Shown piece by piece: positions 25,496-35,344 of a stretch of 64,000 nt of DNA. The position numbers were made by a program, and so were the translations under genes. The stretch is from the NCBI RefSeq assembly GCF_018327685.1, contig NZ_BNEL01000001.1, positions 4,402,001 through 4,466,000 on the forward strand. The letters are read 5' to 3'. The stretch is from Streptomyces sp. TS71-3. Its GTDB lineage: Bacteria; Actinomycetota; Actinomycetes; Streptomycetales; Streptomycetaceae. The notes under the pieces were generated by a model. The model saw only the letters and a program-made list of their open reading frames with translations. It ran no database searches and was not told the DNA's origin. Position 1 is the first letter of the stretch, and each line of letters opens with the position of its first letter.

Positions 25496-26518
25496 TCAGA
25501 CCGCCTGCCGGGCGATGTGGGCACCCAGCGCCTCGGCGGCACCCGGGGCGCCGCCGTCCCGGCGCTCCATCGCCATCTGGTACAGCCGACCCGCGCGGTA
25601 CGAGGAGCGGACCAGGGGGCCGGACATCACGCCGGAGAAGCCGATCTCCTCGGCCTCCTCCTTCAGCTCCACGAACTCCTGCGGCTTGACCCAGCGCTCC
25701 ACGGGGTGGTGGCGCACCGACGGGCGCAGGTACTGCGTGATGGTGATCAGCTCGCAGCCCGCCTCGTGGAGCTGGTGCAGCGCGTCGCTGATCTCCGCGC
25801 GCTCCTCGCCCATGCCGAGGATGAGGTTCGACTTGGTCACCAGGCCGGCCGCGCGGGCCTCGGTGATCACCTTCAGCGAGCGCTCGTAGCGGAAGCCGGG
25901 GCGGATGCGCTTGAAGATCCGCGGCACGGTCTCCACGTTGTGCGCCAGCACCTCCGGGCGGGACGAGAAGACCTCGGCGAGCTGGTCGGGCTCGGCGTTG
26001 AAGTCGGGGATCAGCAGCTCGACCTTGGTGCGTCCGGCCTGGCGGTCGGCGGTCATGCCGTGGATCTGCCGCACCGTCTCGGCGTACAGCCAGGCGCCGC
26101 CGTCCTCCAGGTCGTCGCGGGCGACGCCGGTGATCGTGGCGTAGTTCAGGTCCATGGTGACCACGGACTCGCCGACGCGCCGGGGCTCGTCGCGGTCCAG
26201 GGCCTTCGGGCGGCCGGTGTCGATCTGGCAGAAGTCGCACCGCCGGGTGCACTGGTCGCCGCCGATGAGGAAGGTGGCCTCGCGGTCCTCCCAGCACTCG
26301 TAGATGTTCGGGCAGCCCGCCTCCTGGCAGACCGTGTGCAGGCCCTCGCTCTTCACCAGGCTCTGCATCTGCCGGTACTCGGGACCCATTTTCGCCCGGG
26401 TCTTGATCCAGTCGGGCTTGCGCTCGATGGGGGTCTGGCTGTTGCGGACCTCCAGGCGCAGCAATCGCCGGCCGTCAGGCCCTGGCGCTGACTGCCCTTC
26501 CGGTGCGACTGCGGACAC
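25496..26518 (-). CDS. lipA: Lipoyl synthase
   Basis: This 340-aa radical-SAM enzyme inserts two sulfurs into protein-bound octanoate to make lipoyl groups. Both iron-sulfur motifs are present: the auxiliary cluster motif [12 protein letters not shown] and the SAM-cluster motif CTRRCDFC. The C-terminal serine motif is [12 protein letters not shown]. The start is GTG at 26518 (MSAVAPEG). It lies downstream of lipB on the same strand across a 262-bp gap. Its product is needed by the E2 protein encoded at 43210-45048. Confidence 0.97.
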   Translation of the reverse strand: MSAVAPEGQSAPGPDGRRLLRLEVRNSQTPIERKPDWIKTRAKMGPEYRQMQSLVKSEGLHTVCQEAGCPNIYECWEDREATFLIGGDQCTRRCDFCQIDTGRPKALDRDEPRRVGESVVTMDLNYATITGVARDDLEDGGAWLYAETVRQIHGMTADRQAGRTKVELLIPDFNAEPDQLAEVFSSRPEVLAHNVETVPRIFKRIRPGFRYERSLKVITEARAAGLVTKSNLILGMGEERAEISDALHQLHEAGCELITITQYLRPSVRHHPVERWVKPQEFVELKEEAEEIGFSGVMSGPLVRSSYRAGRLYQMAMERRDGGAPGAAEALGAHIARQAV

Positions 26519-26780
26519 GTCGGCTCCCTGCTACTTGATCTCTCGGCGGTTCGTGGGCCGGTCGGACCGGGATGCGTCTTCGATTCCTCGGCCGATCCCA
26601 GCGTACGCCCGGCAACTCCACGGCTTTTCCCCCGGCTCAACCTCCGGCCGGCGGGGCGCATTCCCCCACGGGGGTGATCCGGGGTCCTGCGGGCAGGCCG
26701 GGTGGCGGGGCTTCGCGTGCCCGACCCGGCCGTGCGCCCCGCGCCACCTCCGTGCGCGGGGCGCTGATGGCTGAAACGCG

Positions 26781-27740
26781 TCACGCCGTGCGGGCCGAGC
26801 CGGCCACCGCGGCCACGCCGGCTCCCTCCGGCGGAACCGCCGTCGCGGCCCGCGGGGCGGTGTGGCCCGCCGCCGCTGCCGCATCGGCGTCGACCGGACG
26901 CGGCTGCGGGTCCGCGCTCTCCATGACGTCCCTCAGGTGCTTCTCCACGACCGGCAGCACCTCGTCGACGGTGATGTCGCGGCCCAGCTCGTTCGCGAGC
27001 GACGTCACCCCGGCGTCCCGGATGCCGCACGGCACGATCCGGTCGAACGAGGTGTTGTCCGGGTTCACGTTGAGCGAGAACCCGTGCATCGTGACGCCCT
27101 TGGCCACCCGGATGCCGATGGCGGCGAGCTTGCGGTCCTCGCCGCGCTGGCCGGCGTTGGACGGGGCGTACTCCGGGCCCATCAGCCGGGCGTCGTACTC
27201 GTCGTCCGTGTCGTCCGTGCCGTCTGCGGGCCGCGGGTCGAAGTCCAGCGCGAGGCCGCCCAGCGCGCCGGCGCGAGCGGGCGCGTCCTTGGCGCCGCCG
27301 AGCACCCACACGCCGCTGCGGCCCTCGACCCGGGTCGTCTCCAGGCCGAACTCCGCGCAGACCCGGATCAGCGCCTCCTCCAGGCGGCGCACGTGTGCGA
27401 TCACGTCGACCGGCCGCGGCAGCTTCATGATCGGATAGCCGACCAGCTGCCCCGGGCCGTGCCAGGTGATCTTGCCGCCGCGGTCCACGTCGATCACGGG
27501 GGTGCCGTCGAGCGGGCGCTCCGCGTCGGCCGTGCGGCGGCCCGCGGTGTACACGGGCAGGTGTTCCAGCAGCAGACAGGTGTCGGGAATCTCGTCGGCG
27601 AAGCGGGCCGCGTGCACCCGCCGCTGCTCCTCCCAGGCCTCCCGGTACTCGATGTACCCGGGCGCCCCGGGCTCCCCGGCCGCGCCGGCGGCCTCACGGC
27701 CCGGTTCCCTCCCCAGCCGGACGAACCGCAGTTCACTCAC
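26781..27740 (-). CDS. lipB: Lipoyl(octanoyl) transferase
   Basis: The 319-aa enzyme moves octanoate from acyl carrier protein to lipoyl domains. Key motifs are [17 protein letters not shown], the lysine in [10 protein letters not shown], and the acyl-cysteine in [16 protein letters not shown]. The start is GTG at 27740, eight bases after AGGAGG; the frame is open further but lacks such a site. It is longer than typical LipB (about 220-260 aa) because of an Asp-rich insert ([15 protein letters not shown]) and an Ala/Pro-rich C-terminal tail of about 45 residues. The cognate synthase lipA follows. Confidence 0.95.
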   Translation of the reverse strand: MSELRFVRLGREPGREAAGAAGEPGAPGYIEYREAWEEQRRVHAARFADEIPDTCLLLEHLPVYTAGRRTADAERPLDGTPVIDVDRGGKITWHGPGQLVGYPIMKLPRPVDVIAHVRRLEEALIRVCAEFGLETTRVEGRSGVWVLGGAKDAPARAGALGGLALDFDPRPADGTDDTDDEYDARLMGPEYAPSNAGQRGEDRKLAAIGIRVAKGVTMHGFSLNVNPDNTSFDRIVPCGIRDAGVTSLANELGRDITVDEVLPVVEKHLRDVMESADPQPRPVDADAAAAAGHTAPRAATAVPPEGAGVAAVAGSARTA

Positions 27741-27986
27741 GGCAGGTACCTCCTGACTCACACGGGCGCCGCCGCGCCGCCCTACGGCACCGCGATCCGG
27801 CAAGACGCGCCCCGCCTCACTGTACGGCTCCCGGACGCGCGTCAGTCGTCGGGCCAATCCTCACACGATCGGATGAATGCGGGGCGAAGGTGGCGATGGG
27901 GACAGCTCCGACCGCTACATTCACGCCGTCATGGAGGCCATAAGGGCTGCTCAGACACGCCCGGAAGGCAGGAGACCGCACAGCTG

Positions 27987-29567
27987 ATGACGGAACGACC
28001 TCCGCAGCGCACCCCCAACCGCCAGCTCGCCGCTCTGATCGCGGAGGCAGGATTCTCCAACGCGGGCCTGGCGCGCCGAGTCGACCAGCTCGGCATCGAG
28101 CACGGCCTCGACCTGAGGTACGACAAGACCTCGGTGACCCGCTGGCTCCGGGGCCAGCAGCCCAGAGGCACCACACCGGCGCTGATCGCCGAGGTCTTCA
28201 CCAGACGCCTGGGCCGCCGCCTGAGCGCCCAGGACCTCGGCCTGGACGCCACCGCACCGGTCTACGCGGGCCTGGAGTTCGCCTCGACGCCGGAGGAGGC
28301 CATCGACATCGTCGGCGGGCTCTGGCGCAAGGACTCCGGCAGCCACGCCGAGCTGCGCAAGATCGCGTTCACCCCCGCGGGACTGGTCGTACCCAGCCGC
28401 GACTGGCTGATCGGCCGCCCCGACGACCGCGTGGGCCGCGGCGACGAGCGCGCCGAGCGGCCGGGGCGGGGCGAGGGGCGCCCCGCCCGGGAGGGGGAGC
28501 GCCCGGCCGGCAGCCGGGACGACGACCCCGGCCGCCCCGCCGACCGGCCACGCGCCCGGATCCCCGAGCAGGCCCGGGGCGGCCGCCCCGACGCCGCGGA
28601 CCCGCTCGGCGGCATGGGCGGCCTGCCCGAGCAGCGCAGGAGGAGCGTCGAGCGAGGCCCGGGCCAGCGGGTCACCGCGGGGGACATCGCCGCACTGCGC
28701 TCGGTGGGCGAGCTGTTCCGCGCCCTCGACAACGCCTACGGCGGCGGGCACGCCCGCCAGGCGCTGGTGCGGTACCTGGAGCACGAGGGCGAGCCGATGC
28801 TCCGCGGCGTGTACGGGGAGCAGATCGGCAGGAAGCTGTTCGCCGCCGCCGCCGAGCTCACCCGCCTCGCCGGCTGGACGTCCTACGACATCGCGGCGCA
28901 CGGCCTCGCGCAGCGCTACTTCGTCCAGGCGCTGAGGCTCGCCCAGGCCGCCGGCGACCGCACGTACGGCGCGTACATCCTGATCACGATGAGCCGCCAG
29001 GCCGTCTACCTGGGCCACGGCCGGGAGGCGGTGCAACTGGCACGGGTCGCGCAGCAGGGCGTCGGCTCGTCCGCACCGCACACCGTCCAGGCGCTGCTGC
29101 ACGCGGCGGAGGCGCGGGGCCACGGCATCCTCGGCGAGGTGCGCGCCTGCACGGCCTCGCTGGCGCGCGCCGAGCGCGCGCTGGACGCGGCGCGCTCCGG
29201 CGACGAGCCGCCGCACTGGGCGCGCTTCTTCGACGAGGCCCAGCTCGCCGACGAGTTCGGGCACTGCCACCGCGACCTCCAGCAGTACCGGGCCGCGGCG
29301 CAGCACGCGGAGCGCTCGCTGCAACTGCGCGCGCCCGGATTCGCGCGCAGCAGGCTCTTCTGCCGGGTGGTGCTCGCCACCGCGCGGCTCGGCCTCGGCG
29401 AGCTGGAGCAGGCGTGCCTGCTGGGGGCGGAGGCGGCCCAGCATGCCGCCGACATGCGCTCGGTGCGCGCCCACGAGTACGTTCGCGACTTCGAACGGCG
29501 GCTGGAGCCGTATCGGGATGCGGCGCCGGTGCGGGGGTATCGCGAGCGGGTCGCTGCGCTCGGCTAG
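27987..29567 (+). CDS. NsdA-like transcriptional regulator with TPR region
   Basis: The protein of about 526 aa has an N-terminal helix-turn-helix (NRQLAALIAEAGFSNAGLAR with YDKTSVTRWLRGQQPRGTTP), a low-complexity Arg/Asp/Gly linker at about 140-225, and a helical C-terminal half with TPR-like repeats (RYFVQALRLAQAAGDRTYGA, RAAAQHAERSLQLRAPG). The layout matches Streptomyces NsdA-type regulators, some of which repress antibiotic production and sporulation. It is divergent from lipB. The ATG at 27987 follows a rather distant GGAG. Confidence 0.8.
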   Translation: MTERPPQRTPNRQLAALIAEAGFSNAGLARRVDQLGIEHGLDLRYDKTSVTRWLRGQQPRGTTPALIAEVFTRRLGRRLSAQDLGLDATAPVYAGLEFASTPEEAIDIVGGLWRKDSGSHAELRKIAFTPAGLVVPSRDWLIGRPDDRVGRGDERAERPGRGEGRPAREGERPAGSRDDDPGRPADRPRARIPEQARGGRPDAADPLGGMGGLPEQRRRSVERGPGQRVTAGDIAALRSVGELFRALDNAYGGGHARQALVRYLEHEGEPMLRGVYGEQIGRKLFAAAAELTRLAGWTSYDIAAHGLAQRYFVQALRLAQAAGDRTYGAYILITMSRQAVYLGHGREAVQLARVAQQGVGSSAPHTVQALLHAAEARGHGILGEVRACTASLARAERALDAARSGDEPPHWARFFDEAQLADEFGHCHRDLQQYRAAAQHAERSLQLRAPGFARSRLFCRVVLATARLGLGELEQACLLGAEAAQHAADMRSVRAHEYVRDFERRLEPYRDAAPVRGYRERVAALG

Positions 29568-29685
29568 GGCCGGTGGGCGGTGCCGGAACCGTGGGGGTTC
29601 CCGGTTGCGTTCGGCGCGCGGTGCCGGGGCCTTCGCGGCTGCCGCGCGGTGCCGGGGCCTTCGCGGCCCCGGTGGCCCCCTTTTC

Positions 29686-29962
29686 GGGTGGTGGGGGTGT
29701 GCGGGGTGGTTGTGGTTTTTGCGCAGTTCCCCGCGCCCCTGGGGGGTGGTTGTGGGTTGGGGTGGTGGGGGTGTGCGGGGTGGTTGTGGTTTTTGCGCAG
29801 TTCCCCGCGCCCCTGGGGGGGTGGTTGTGGGTTGGGGTGGTGGGGGTGTGCGGGGTGGTTGTGGTTTTTGCGCAGTTCCCCGCGCCCCTGAGGGGTGGGT
29901 TGTGGTTTGGGGCGGGGGTGGCTGCGGGTGCGTGGCTGTTTTGCGCAGTTCCCCGCGCCCCT
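29686..29962 (+). repeat. Tandem 74-75-bp repeats carrying four copies of the 20-bp element
   Basis: Three units of 74-75 bp (GGGTGGTGGGGGTGTGCGGG...TTTTTGCGCAG...) and a diverged fourth place exact GCGCAGTTCCCCGCGCCCCT copies at 29721, 29795, 29870 and 29943. Just upstream, at about 29612-29668, two copies of CGGTGCCGGGGCCTTCGCGG occur. The 573-bp gap between the NsdA-like gene and the FAD oxidoreductase is thus almost wholly repetitive. Confidence 0.9.
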
Positions 29963-29979
29963 TGGCGCGTGGCTTCACT

Positions 29980-30096
29980 GGGTCGTGTCCGGGGGCCTTC
30001 GTGGGCCCGCGACTCCTCCACTGCCTGGAGGACGTGGGAGGTGCCCCCAGCAGCAGGCGCCGCGGGCTGATCCGCGAAGGCCCGCCGGACACGGCC
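29980..30096. mobile_element. 117-bp MITE-like element with terminal inverted repeats
   Basis: The left end reads GGGTCGTGTCCGGGGGCCTT and the right end is its approximate inverse complement (CGAAGGCCCGCCGGACACGG). The interior contains the hairpin-family repeat (30013-30048) and GCTGATCCGCGAAG. It is homologous over its length to the 231-bp element at 42179. No coding capacity is present. It starts 17 bp after the last 20-bp element. Confidence 0.7.
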
Positions 30097-30140
30097 AGGG
30101 CGGGGGGGTCGGTGTTGGTCGGGGGCAGGTGTTCGGGGAG

Positions 30141-31475
30141 TCAGGCGACTGCCGGTAGGAGGTCCTCCGTCTGGTCGTCCGACGGGCCGAAGTCGGCGAG
30201 CAAGGCGCGGGCCGCGCGGCGGCCCGAGTACAGGGCGCCCTGCACCGTGGACGTGTCCCGGTGCTCCCCGCACACGTACAGGCCGGCCAGCAGCCGCACC
30301 GGCCGGTGCATGTCGTGCGGGGGCGGCATCGCGGGTACGGCCTCCGGATCGTGGTGGACGCCCAGCAGCTCCCACCGTGCCGTGGAGGTGCCGTAGAGCG
30401 TGCCGAGCTGCCGGCGCACCTGCCGGTCCAGGTCGGCCGGCGGGGTGCCGAGCACCGTCGTGGAGACCAGCGCGCGTCCCGCCGGCGCCCGGGACGGGTC
30501 GACCTCGCTGGCCACCGCCGTGTGCGCGACCGGCCCCGCGCGGTCGGCGTCCAGCACCAGCGCGGGCCCGGAGAACGGCGGCTCCGGGGCGGCGTGGTGC
30601 AACACCGTCACCGGATGCGACGCCGGCACCCGCAGGCCGGGCAGCAGCTCCGCCGCCGAGCGAGCGCCGGTGGCCAGCAGCACAGCACGGCAGCCGATCT
30701 CACCGTGCTCCTCGGTGGTCACCGACGTCGTCGACACGGCCGTGACCCGCACGCCGGTACGCACGGTGCCGGCCGGAAGCGCCGCCGCCAGCCGGTCCGG
30801 CAGGGCGTCGGCGCCGCCCTCCGTGAGACTCAGCCGGCCGCGGGCGAAGGCCGCCAGCGCCAGGTCCGCGCACCGGCTGGACGTCGTCAGCTCCGGATCG
30901 CACAGCAGCGCCGCGAGCAGCGGCCGGAGCACCCCGTCGACCACGCGGCCCGGCAGCCCCCGGGCGACCAGCGCCTGCCCCGCCGGACGCTCCGGACGCG
31001 CCAGCAGCCGGTGCGCCGGGGCCGCGGCGAGCCGGGCCAGCGCGGCAGCGAGCCTCGCCTGCTCCAGCGGGCCGCCGAACCCCGCCTGCCGGTGGGCGCG
31101 CGCGCTGGTTCGTGCGCCCATCGTGCTCCCCCGATGTCTGGAGCCCGGGAGGTGCCCTCTCGCGCTCAGGGGTTCTCCCGTCCGGTGCAGCCGGCCGTCG
31201 CTGTGCACCATGGCACCCGGTACGAACGGCCGCAGCACCAGCCCCTCCAGACCCGGATTCTGGCGGAGCTCCTGGATCGAGGCGAGCATCAGCCGGCCGG
31301 TCCGGTCCAGCCGGAAGCCGTCCACCTTCTCGGTCGACATCCGGCCCCCGGGATGCTCGCGCGCCTCGAGGACGACGGTCTGCACCCCCGCCCTGGCTAG
31401 TTGGAGGGCCGCCGACAGCCCCGCGACCGAGGCTCCGATGATGACGACGTCCGCATGGCGCTCAGGCTCAAGCAC
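30141..31475 (-). CDS. FAD-dependent amine-oxidase/phytoene-desaturase-like protein
   Basis: The 444-aa protein starts with the FAD Rossmann motif VVIIGASVAGLSAALQLARA, then VVLEAREHPGGRM, the GG doublet of the amine oxidase/carotenoid desaturase superfamily. It ends with LLAGLYVCGEHRDTSTVQGA, the C-terminal FAD contact. The start is GTG at 31475 after GGGGAGG. No carotenoid or polyamine genes flank it, so the substrate cannot be assigned. It appears monocistronic, with the MITE-like element 45 bp beyond its stop. Confidence 0.85.
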   Translation of the reverse strand: MLEPERHADVVIIGASVAGLSAALQLARAGVQTVVLEAREHPGGRMSTEKVDGFRLDRTGRLMLASIQELRQNPGLEGLVLRPFVPGAMVHSDGRLHRTGEPLSARGHLPGSRHRGSTMGARTSARAHRQAGFGGPLEQARLAAALARLAAAPAHRLLARPERPAGQALVARGLPGRVVDGVLRPLLAALLCDPELTTSSRCADLALAAFARGRLSLTEGGADALPDRLAAALPAGTVRTGVRVTAVSTTSVTTEEHGEIGCRAVLLATGARSAAELLPGLRVPASHPVTVLHHAAPEPPFSGPALVLDADRAGPVAHTAVASEVDPSRAPAGRALVSTTVLGTPPADLDRQVRRQLGTLYGTSTARWELLGVHHDPEAVPAMPPPHDMHRPVRLLAGLYVCGEHRDTSTVQGALYSGRRAARALLADFGPSDDQTEDLLPAVA

Positions 31476-31753
31476 GTGGCCTCCCCGAGGTTGCGCGGCT
31501 GCTGAAGGCGTGATGCCCCAACAGGCGTACGGATGACCCGAGTTTGCGTCGAGAGTAGGCGCCAATCGGTCAGGTGGGAGTCGCGCATCAACCGGGCACG
31601 GTCGCACGGCGGTCGCATACCGACGGAAGCAGTCATGCGGAGGGGGTGCGGGGCCATGTGGGGCCCGCTGCCGGGTCCCCGGGGCGCACGCCCTCGCCGG
31701 GGGGCGGGGGCCTACGCCGTGCCCCCGGGGGGCGGGGCCTACGCCGTGCCCGC

Positions 31754-32653
31754 TCAGCCCGCCGCCGCGCGGACCATGTCCTCGATGTCGGGGAAGGCGA
31801 AGGAGAAGCCGGACTCCAGCAGCTTGGCCGGCAGCACCCGCTGGCTCGCGAGGGTGTCGCCGGCCAGCTCGCCGAGGGCGATGCGGAGGGCCGGCGCGGG
31901 CACCGTGAAGAGTGTCGGCCGGTGCAGCACGCGGCCCATGGCGGCGGTCACCTCGCGGTTGGTACGCGGTTCGGGCCCCGTCACGTTGACCGGTCCCGAG
32001 AGCTCCTCGGTGTCGATGAGGTGCCGCAGGGCGGCCACCTCGTCGTGCAGCGAGATACAGCTCCAGTACTGCCGCCCGTCGCCCAGCCGCCCGCCGAGAC
32101 CCGCCTTGAACAGCGGGAACATCCGCGCCCACGCTCCACCCCTGCCGGAGACCACCAGGCCGGTACGCGAGAACACGGTCCGCACGCCCGCTTCCTGCGC
32201 CGGCGCCGCGGCCTCCTCCCACGCCACGCAGAGCGAGGCCAGGAAGCCGTCCCCCGGCGGGGCGCCCTCGTCCACGGCCCGCGCGCCGGTGTCGCCGTAG
32301 AAGCCGACCGCGCTGCCGTTCACGAACACCTTCGGCGGCTCCTCCAGCGATGCCATGGCCTCCGCGAGCGTGGCCGTCCCCAGCACGCGGCTGTCGCGCA
32401 TCGCCTTCTTGTGGGCCTCCGTCCAGCGGCTGTCGCCGATGCCCACGCCGGCCAGGTTCACGACGGCCGTGCAGCCCGTCAGACCCGCCGCGTCGATCTC
32501 CTGGCGCTCCGGGTCCCAGCGCACCTCGTCGGGCCCGCGTGGAGCCCTGCGCACCAGCCGCACCACCTCGTGCCCGTCCGAGCCGAGCGAGCGGACCAGC
32601 GCGCTGCCGATCAGGCCGGACGCACCGGCCACCGCGATCCGAGTTCCGTCCAT
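31754..32653 (-). CDS. TIGR01777-family epimerase-like protein
   Basis: The 299-aa extended-SDR protein has the NAD-binding motif IAVAGASGLIGSALVRSLG, then VVNLAGVGIGDSRWTEAHKK, and a DUF1731 C-terminal domain (VPAPALRIALGELAGDTLAS, RVLPAKLLESGFSFAFPDIE). The family is widespread (YfcH-like), and its substrate is unknown. The start ATG at 32653 lies 57 bp from the divergent GNAT gene, so the two share a promoter region. Confidence 0.88.
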   Translation of the reverse strand: MDGTRIAVAGASGLIGSALVRSLGSDGHEVVRLVRRAPRGPDEVRWDPERQEIDAAGLTGCTAVVNLAGVGIGDSRWTEAHKKAMRDSRVLGTATLAEAMASLEEPPKVFVNGSAVGFYGDTGARAVDEGAPPGDGFLASLCVAWEEAAAPAQEAGVRTVFSRTGLVVSGRGGAWARMFPLFKAGLGGRLGDGRQYWSCISLHDEVAALRHLIDTEELSGPVNVTGPEPRTNREVTAAMGRVLHRPTLFTVPAPALRIALGELAGDTLASQRVLPAKLLESGFSFAFPDIEDMVRAAAG

Positions 32654-32710
32654 CTCCCCATCCTCCCCATCCGGACCGCCTCCGCGCGGCGGCGCCGTAC
32701 AGTTGCGCGC

Positions 32711-33208
32711 ATGGCGCACCTGTCCGGCCCCTCCATACGCTTCGCCCGGGTGGCGGACGACCCGGTCCTCAGCCGCCTGGACCGGGACACCTGGTCCACG
32801 CTGCACGCGGTCCAGCCCCGTGACGAACCGCCCTACCGCCCCTTCTTCGACGAGAGCCACCCGCCCCGGAACCACCTCGTCGCCGAGCTGGACGGCCGGG
32901 TCGCGGGCTACATCAGGCTCGGCTTCCCCACGCCCCTGGCTTCCAACGCCCACGTCCGCCAGATCCGCGGGCTCACCGTGTCGCCCGACGCGCGGGGCAG
33001 GGGAGTGGGCAGGGCGCTGGTGGACGCGGCGGTGGAGGAGGCGCGCCGCCAGGGTGCGCGGCGCATCACCCTGCGGGTCCTCGGCCACAACGCCCCGGCG
33101 CGCGCGCTCTACGAATCGGCGGGTTTCGTCGTCGAGGGCGTGCAACCGGAGGAGTTCTACCTGAACGGCGAGTACGTCGACGACGTGCTGATGGGCCGGC
33201 GGCTCTGA
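32711..33208 (+). CDS. GNAT-family N-acetyltransferase
   Basis: The 165-aa protein has IRGLTVSPDARGRGVGRALV, the acetyl-CoA pyrophosphate loop of the GNAT fold, and the closing strands ALYESAGFVVEGVQPEEFYL and DDVLMGRRL. The overall pattern recalls RimI-like or small-molecule acetyltransferases. The substrate is unknown. It is divergent from the epimerase-like gene. Confidence 0.9.
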   Translation: MAHLSGPSIRFARVADDPVLSRLDRDTWSTLHAVQPRDEPPYRPFFDESHPPRNHLVAELDGRVAGYIRLGFPTPLASNAHVRQIRGLTVSPDARGRGVGRALVDAAVEEARRQGARRITLRVLGHNAPARALYESAGFVVEGVQPEEFYLNGEYVDDVLMGRRL

Positions 33209-33310
33209 GCACCGGCGGGGCCGGGCCCGCCGCGGTCGGGTACCGGCGGACGGCCGCTTCTCCGGCCCGCCCGGGTTCCTCGGCCGTGCCGCCTGGGCCG
33301 CCCCTGGGTG

Positions 33311-33832
33311 TCAGGTGCCGAACCTGTCCCACAGCCTCGGGTAGCGCTGGGCGAGCGCCAGCTCGTCCTCGAAGTCGATCGGTGCCCCCTCTGGCTCCTC
33401 CGGACCGGGCGGCAGGCCCAGTTCGGGTGCGACGGTGCCGGTGAGCTGCTCGTAGGCCTCGTCGGCGGCGTACCCCAGCTCCTCGCCGTCGCCGTCGACC
33501 TCCTCGTCGAAGTCGTCGAGCAGCTCCGCGAGCCTGTCGGGTTCGTGCACGCCCGCCTCGTAGACCTCCCTGCCCTGGCCGATCAGCCAGCAGCGGAAGT
33601 AGTCGAACGCGTCGTCGCTCGCCCCGCCGAGCAGCACCCACGCGGCGCCCCACAGGTCCCAGCGGTAGGCGCGGCTGTAGCGGGCCTCGAAGTGCCGGGC
33701 GAAGTCCAGGACGGACTCGGGGTCGTGCTGCACCAGCCGCTCGATGAGCAGCTCGGCGTGGTCGTCGGGGTCGCCCTCGGCGGCCTCGCGGGTGCTGTCG
33801 ACGATCTCCCAGAACTCCGTCTCGTCCATCAC
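33311..33832 (-). CDS. DUF4240 protein
   Basis: The 173-aa acidic soluble protein has MDETEFWEIVDSTREAAEGD at the start, then LWGAAWVLLGGASDDAFDYF and RCWLIGQGREVYEAG, which is the DUF4240 signature. The family appears in genes of unknown role across actinomycetes and may act in stress or toxin contexts. GTG at 33832 and ATG at 33829 are adjacent possible starts. Confidence 0.85.
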   Translation of the reverse strand: MMDETEFWEIVDSTREAAEGDPDDHAELLIERLVQHDPESVLDFARHFEARYSRAYRWDLWGAAWVLLGGASDDAFDYFRCWLIGQGREVYEAGVHEPDRLAELLDDFDEEVDGDGEELGYAADEAYEQLTGTVAPELGLPPGPEEPEGAPIDFEDELALAQRYPRLWDRFGT

Positions 33833-34053
33833 GGGACAAGCATCGGCCCTGGGAGTGGCGCATGCACGCGGAGTAGCACGGATGCACCCTGTTTCGTCAT
33901 GCCGGGGGCCGGAATGTCACCCGCACGTGGCGCGCGGACGGCCGCCGGGGGACCGAGGGCGAGAGCCGGAGTGCCGGAAAGCCGCGAAGGGACGGAGAGA
34001 AACGGAGAGAAAGGGAGACAGAAGGTGTCCGATTTGGCTGTCACGCTCGGCGT

Positions 34054-35025
34054 ATGGAGAACACACAGCCGCTCGCCGGCCGTATCGCCCTGGTCGCGGG
34101 TGCCACTCGGGGCGCGGGCCGTGCCATGGCCGTCGAGCTCGGGCGCGCCGGCGCCACCGTCTACGTCACAGGACGCACCACACGGCAGCAGGTCAGCGAG
34201 GTCGGCCGCGCCACCGAGACGATCGAGGAGACCGCGGAACTGGTCAGCGCAGCCGGGCGTGCGTCCGGCGGCCCGCAGGCCCCGGGGCAGGCCGCGGCGG
34301 TCGGGTCCGGGACGGGGATCGCGGTGCCGGCCGACCACCTCGACCCGGAGCGGGTCCGTGCCGTGGTGGACCGCATCGAGCGGGAGCAGGGGCGCCTGGA
34401 CATCCTCGTCAACGACCTGTGGGGCGGCGAGCACCTCATCGACTTCGACAGCAAGCTGTGGGAGGCCGACCTCGACCAGGGACTGCGGATGCTCGACCTC
34501 GGCGTCCGCGCGCACATCATCACCAGCCGCCTCGCGCTGCCGCTCCTGGTGAGGCGGCCGGGCGGCCTGCTCGTCGAGGTCACCGACGGCACGGCCGAGT
34601 CCAACCGCGCCTACCGCGGCTCCTTCTTCTACGACCTCACCAAGACCGCGCCGATCCGCATGGCCCTCGCGCTCGGGGCGGAACTGGCGGAGGTCGGCGG
34701 GACGGCCGTCTCGCTCACCCCCGGCTTCCTCCGCTCCGAGCAGATGCTCGACCACTTCGGCGTGACCGAGGAGAACTGGCGGGACGGCATCGCCAAGGAG
34801 CCGCACTTCGCGATCTCCGAGTCGCCGCTCTTCGTCGCGCGCGCCCTGGTGGCCCTGGCCTCCGATCCGGACCGGGCCCGCTTCAACGGCACCTCGCTCT
34901 CCAGTGGCGGCCTCGCCAAGGAGTACGGCTTCACCGATGCGGACGGTTCGCGACCGGATGCGGAGGCGTATATCGCGGAGGTGGCGGTGGGTGGGGTGGA
35001 TCGTTCCGCGGAGGAGTATCGGTAA
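34054..35025 (+). CDS. Short-chain dehydrogenase/reductase
   Basis: The 323-aa protein has the cofactor motif LVAGATRGAGRAMAVELGRA followed by VTGRTTR, where the arginine suggests NADP preference, then NDLWGGE in place of the usual NNAG. The active-site pair is in FFYDLTKTAPIRMA (YxxxK). It is longer than classical SDRs (about 250 aa) because of an insert at about 70-95 and a C-terminal extension. It is bounded downstream by the repeat cluster at 35075-35325. The substrate is not predictable. Confidence 0.88.
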   Translation: MENTQPLAGRIALVAGATRGAGRAMAVELGRAGATVYVTGRTTRQQVSEVGRATETIEETAELVSAAGRASGGPQAPGQAAAVGSGTGIAVPADHLDPERVRAVVDRIEREQGRLDILVNDLWGGEHLIDFDSKLWEADLDQGLRMLDLGVRAHIITSRLALPLLVRRPGGLLVEVTDGTAESNRAYRGSFFYDLTKTAPIRMALALGAELAEVGGTAVSLTPGFLRSEQMLDHFGVTEENWRDGIAKEPHFAISESPLFVARALVALASDPDRARFNGTSLSSGGLAKEYGFTDADGSRPDAEAYIAEVAVGGVDRSAEEYR

Positions 35026-35074
35026 CCCCGGCCGGGGTGGCCGTTGGTGTGTGTGCGGGTCCCCGTGGGTTTTC

Positions 35075-35325
35075 GCGCAGTTCCCCGCGCCCCTTTCTAT
35101 TGGGGCTTCGCCCCGGCCGGGTGGCCGGGAGTGTGTGTGCGGGTTCGCCGTGGTTCTTGCGCAGTTCCCCGCGCCCCTTTTTCGGGCTTGGCCTTGGTCG
35201 GGCCAGGAGTGTGTGTGCGGGTTCGCCGCGGGTTTTCGCGCAGTTCCCCGCGCCCCTTCTTGGTGGGGGTGGCCCGGGGTGTGTGAGCGGGGGCGTCGTG
35301 GGTTTGCGCCGTTTCCGCGGCCCTT
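35075..35325 (+). repeat. Second cluster of the 20-bp element (three exact, one degenerate)
   Basis: Exact copies lie at 35075-35094, 35159-35178 and 35238-35257, and a decayed one is near 35306-35325. They sit in roughly 80-bp units sharing GTGTGTGCGGGTTCGCCG. The cluster fills the 319-bp gap between the convergent SDR and WYL genes, a similar convergent context to the other multi-copy cluster. Confidence 0.88.
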
Positions 35326-35344
35326 TTCCGGGGGGGCGTTGCTG

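Noticed and set aside
29686..29962. CRISPR-like spacing of the 20-bp element
   Set aside because: Intervening segments are near-identical copies of each other rather than unique spacers, so this is tandem duplication.
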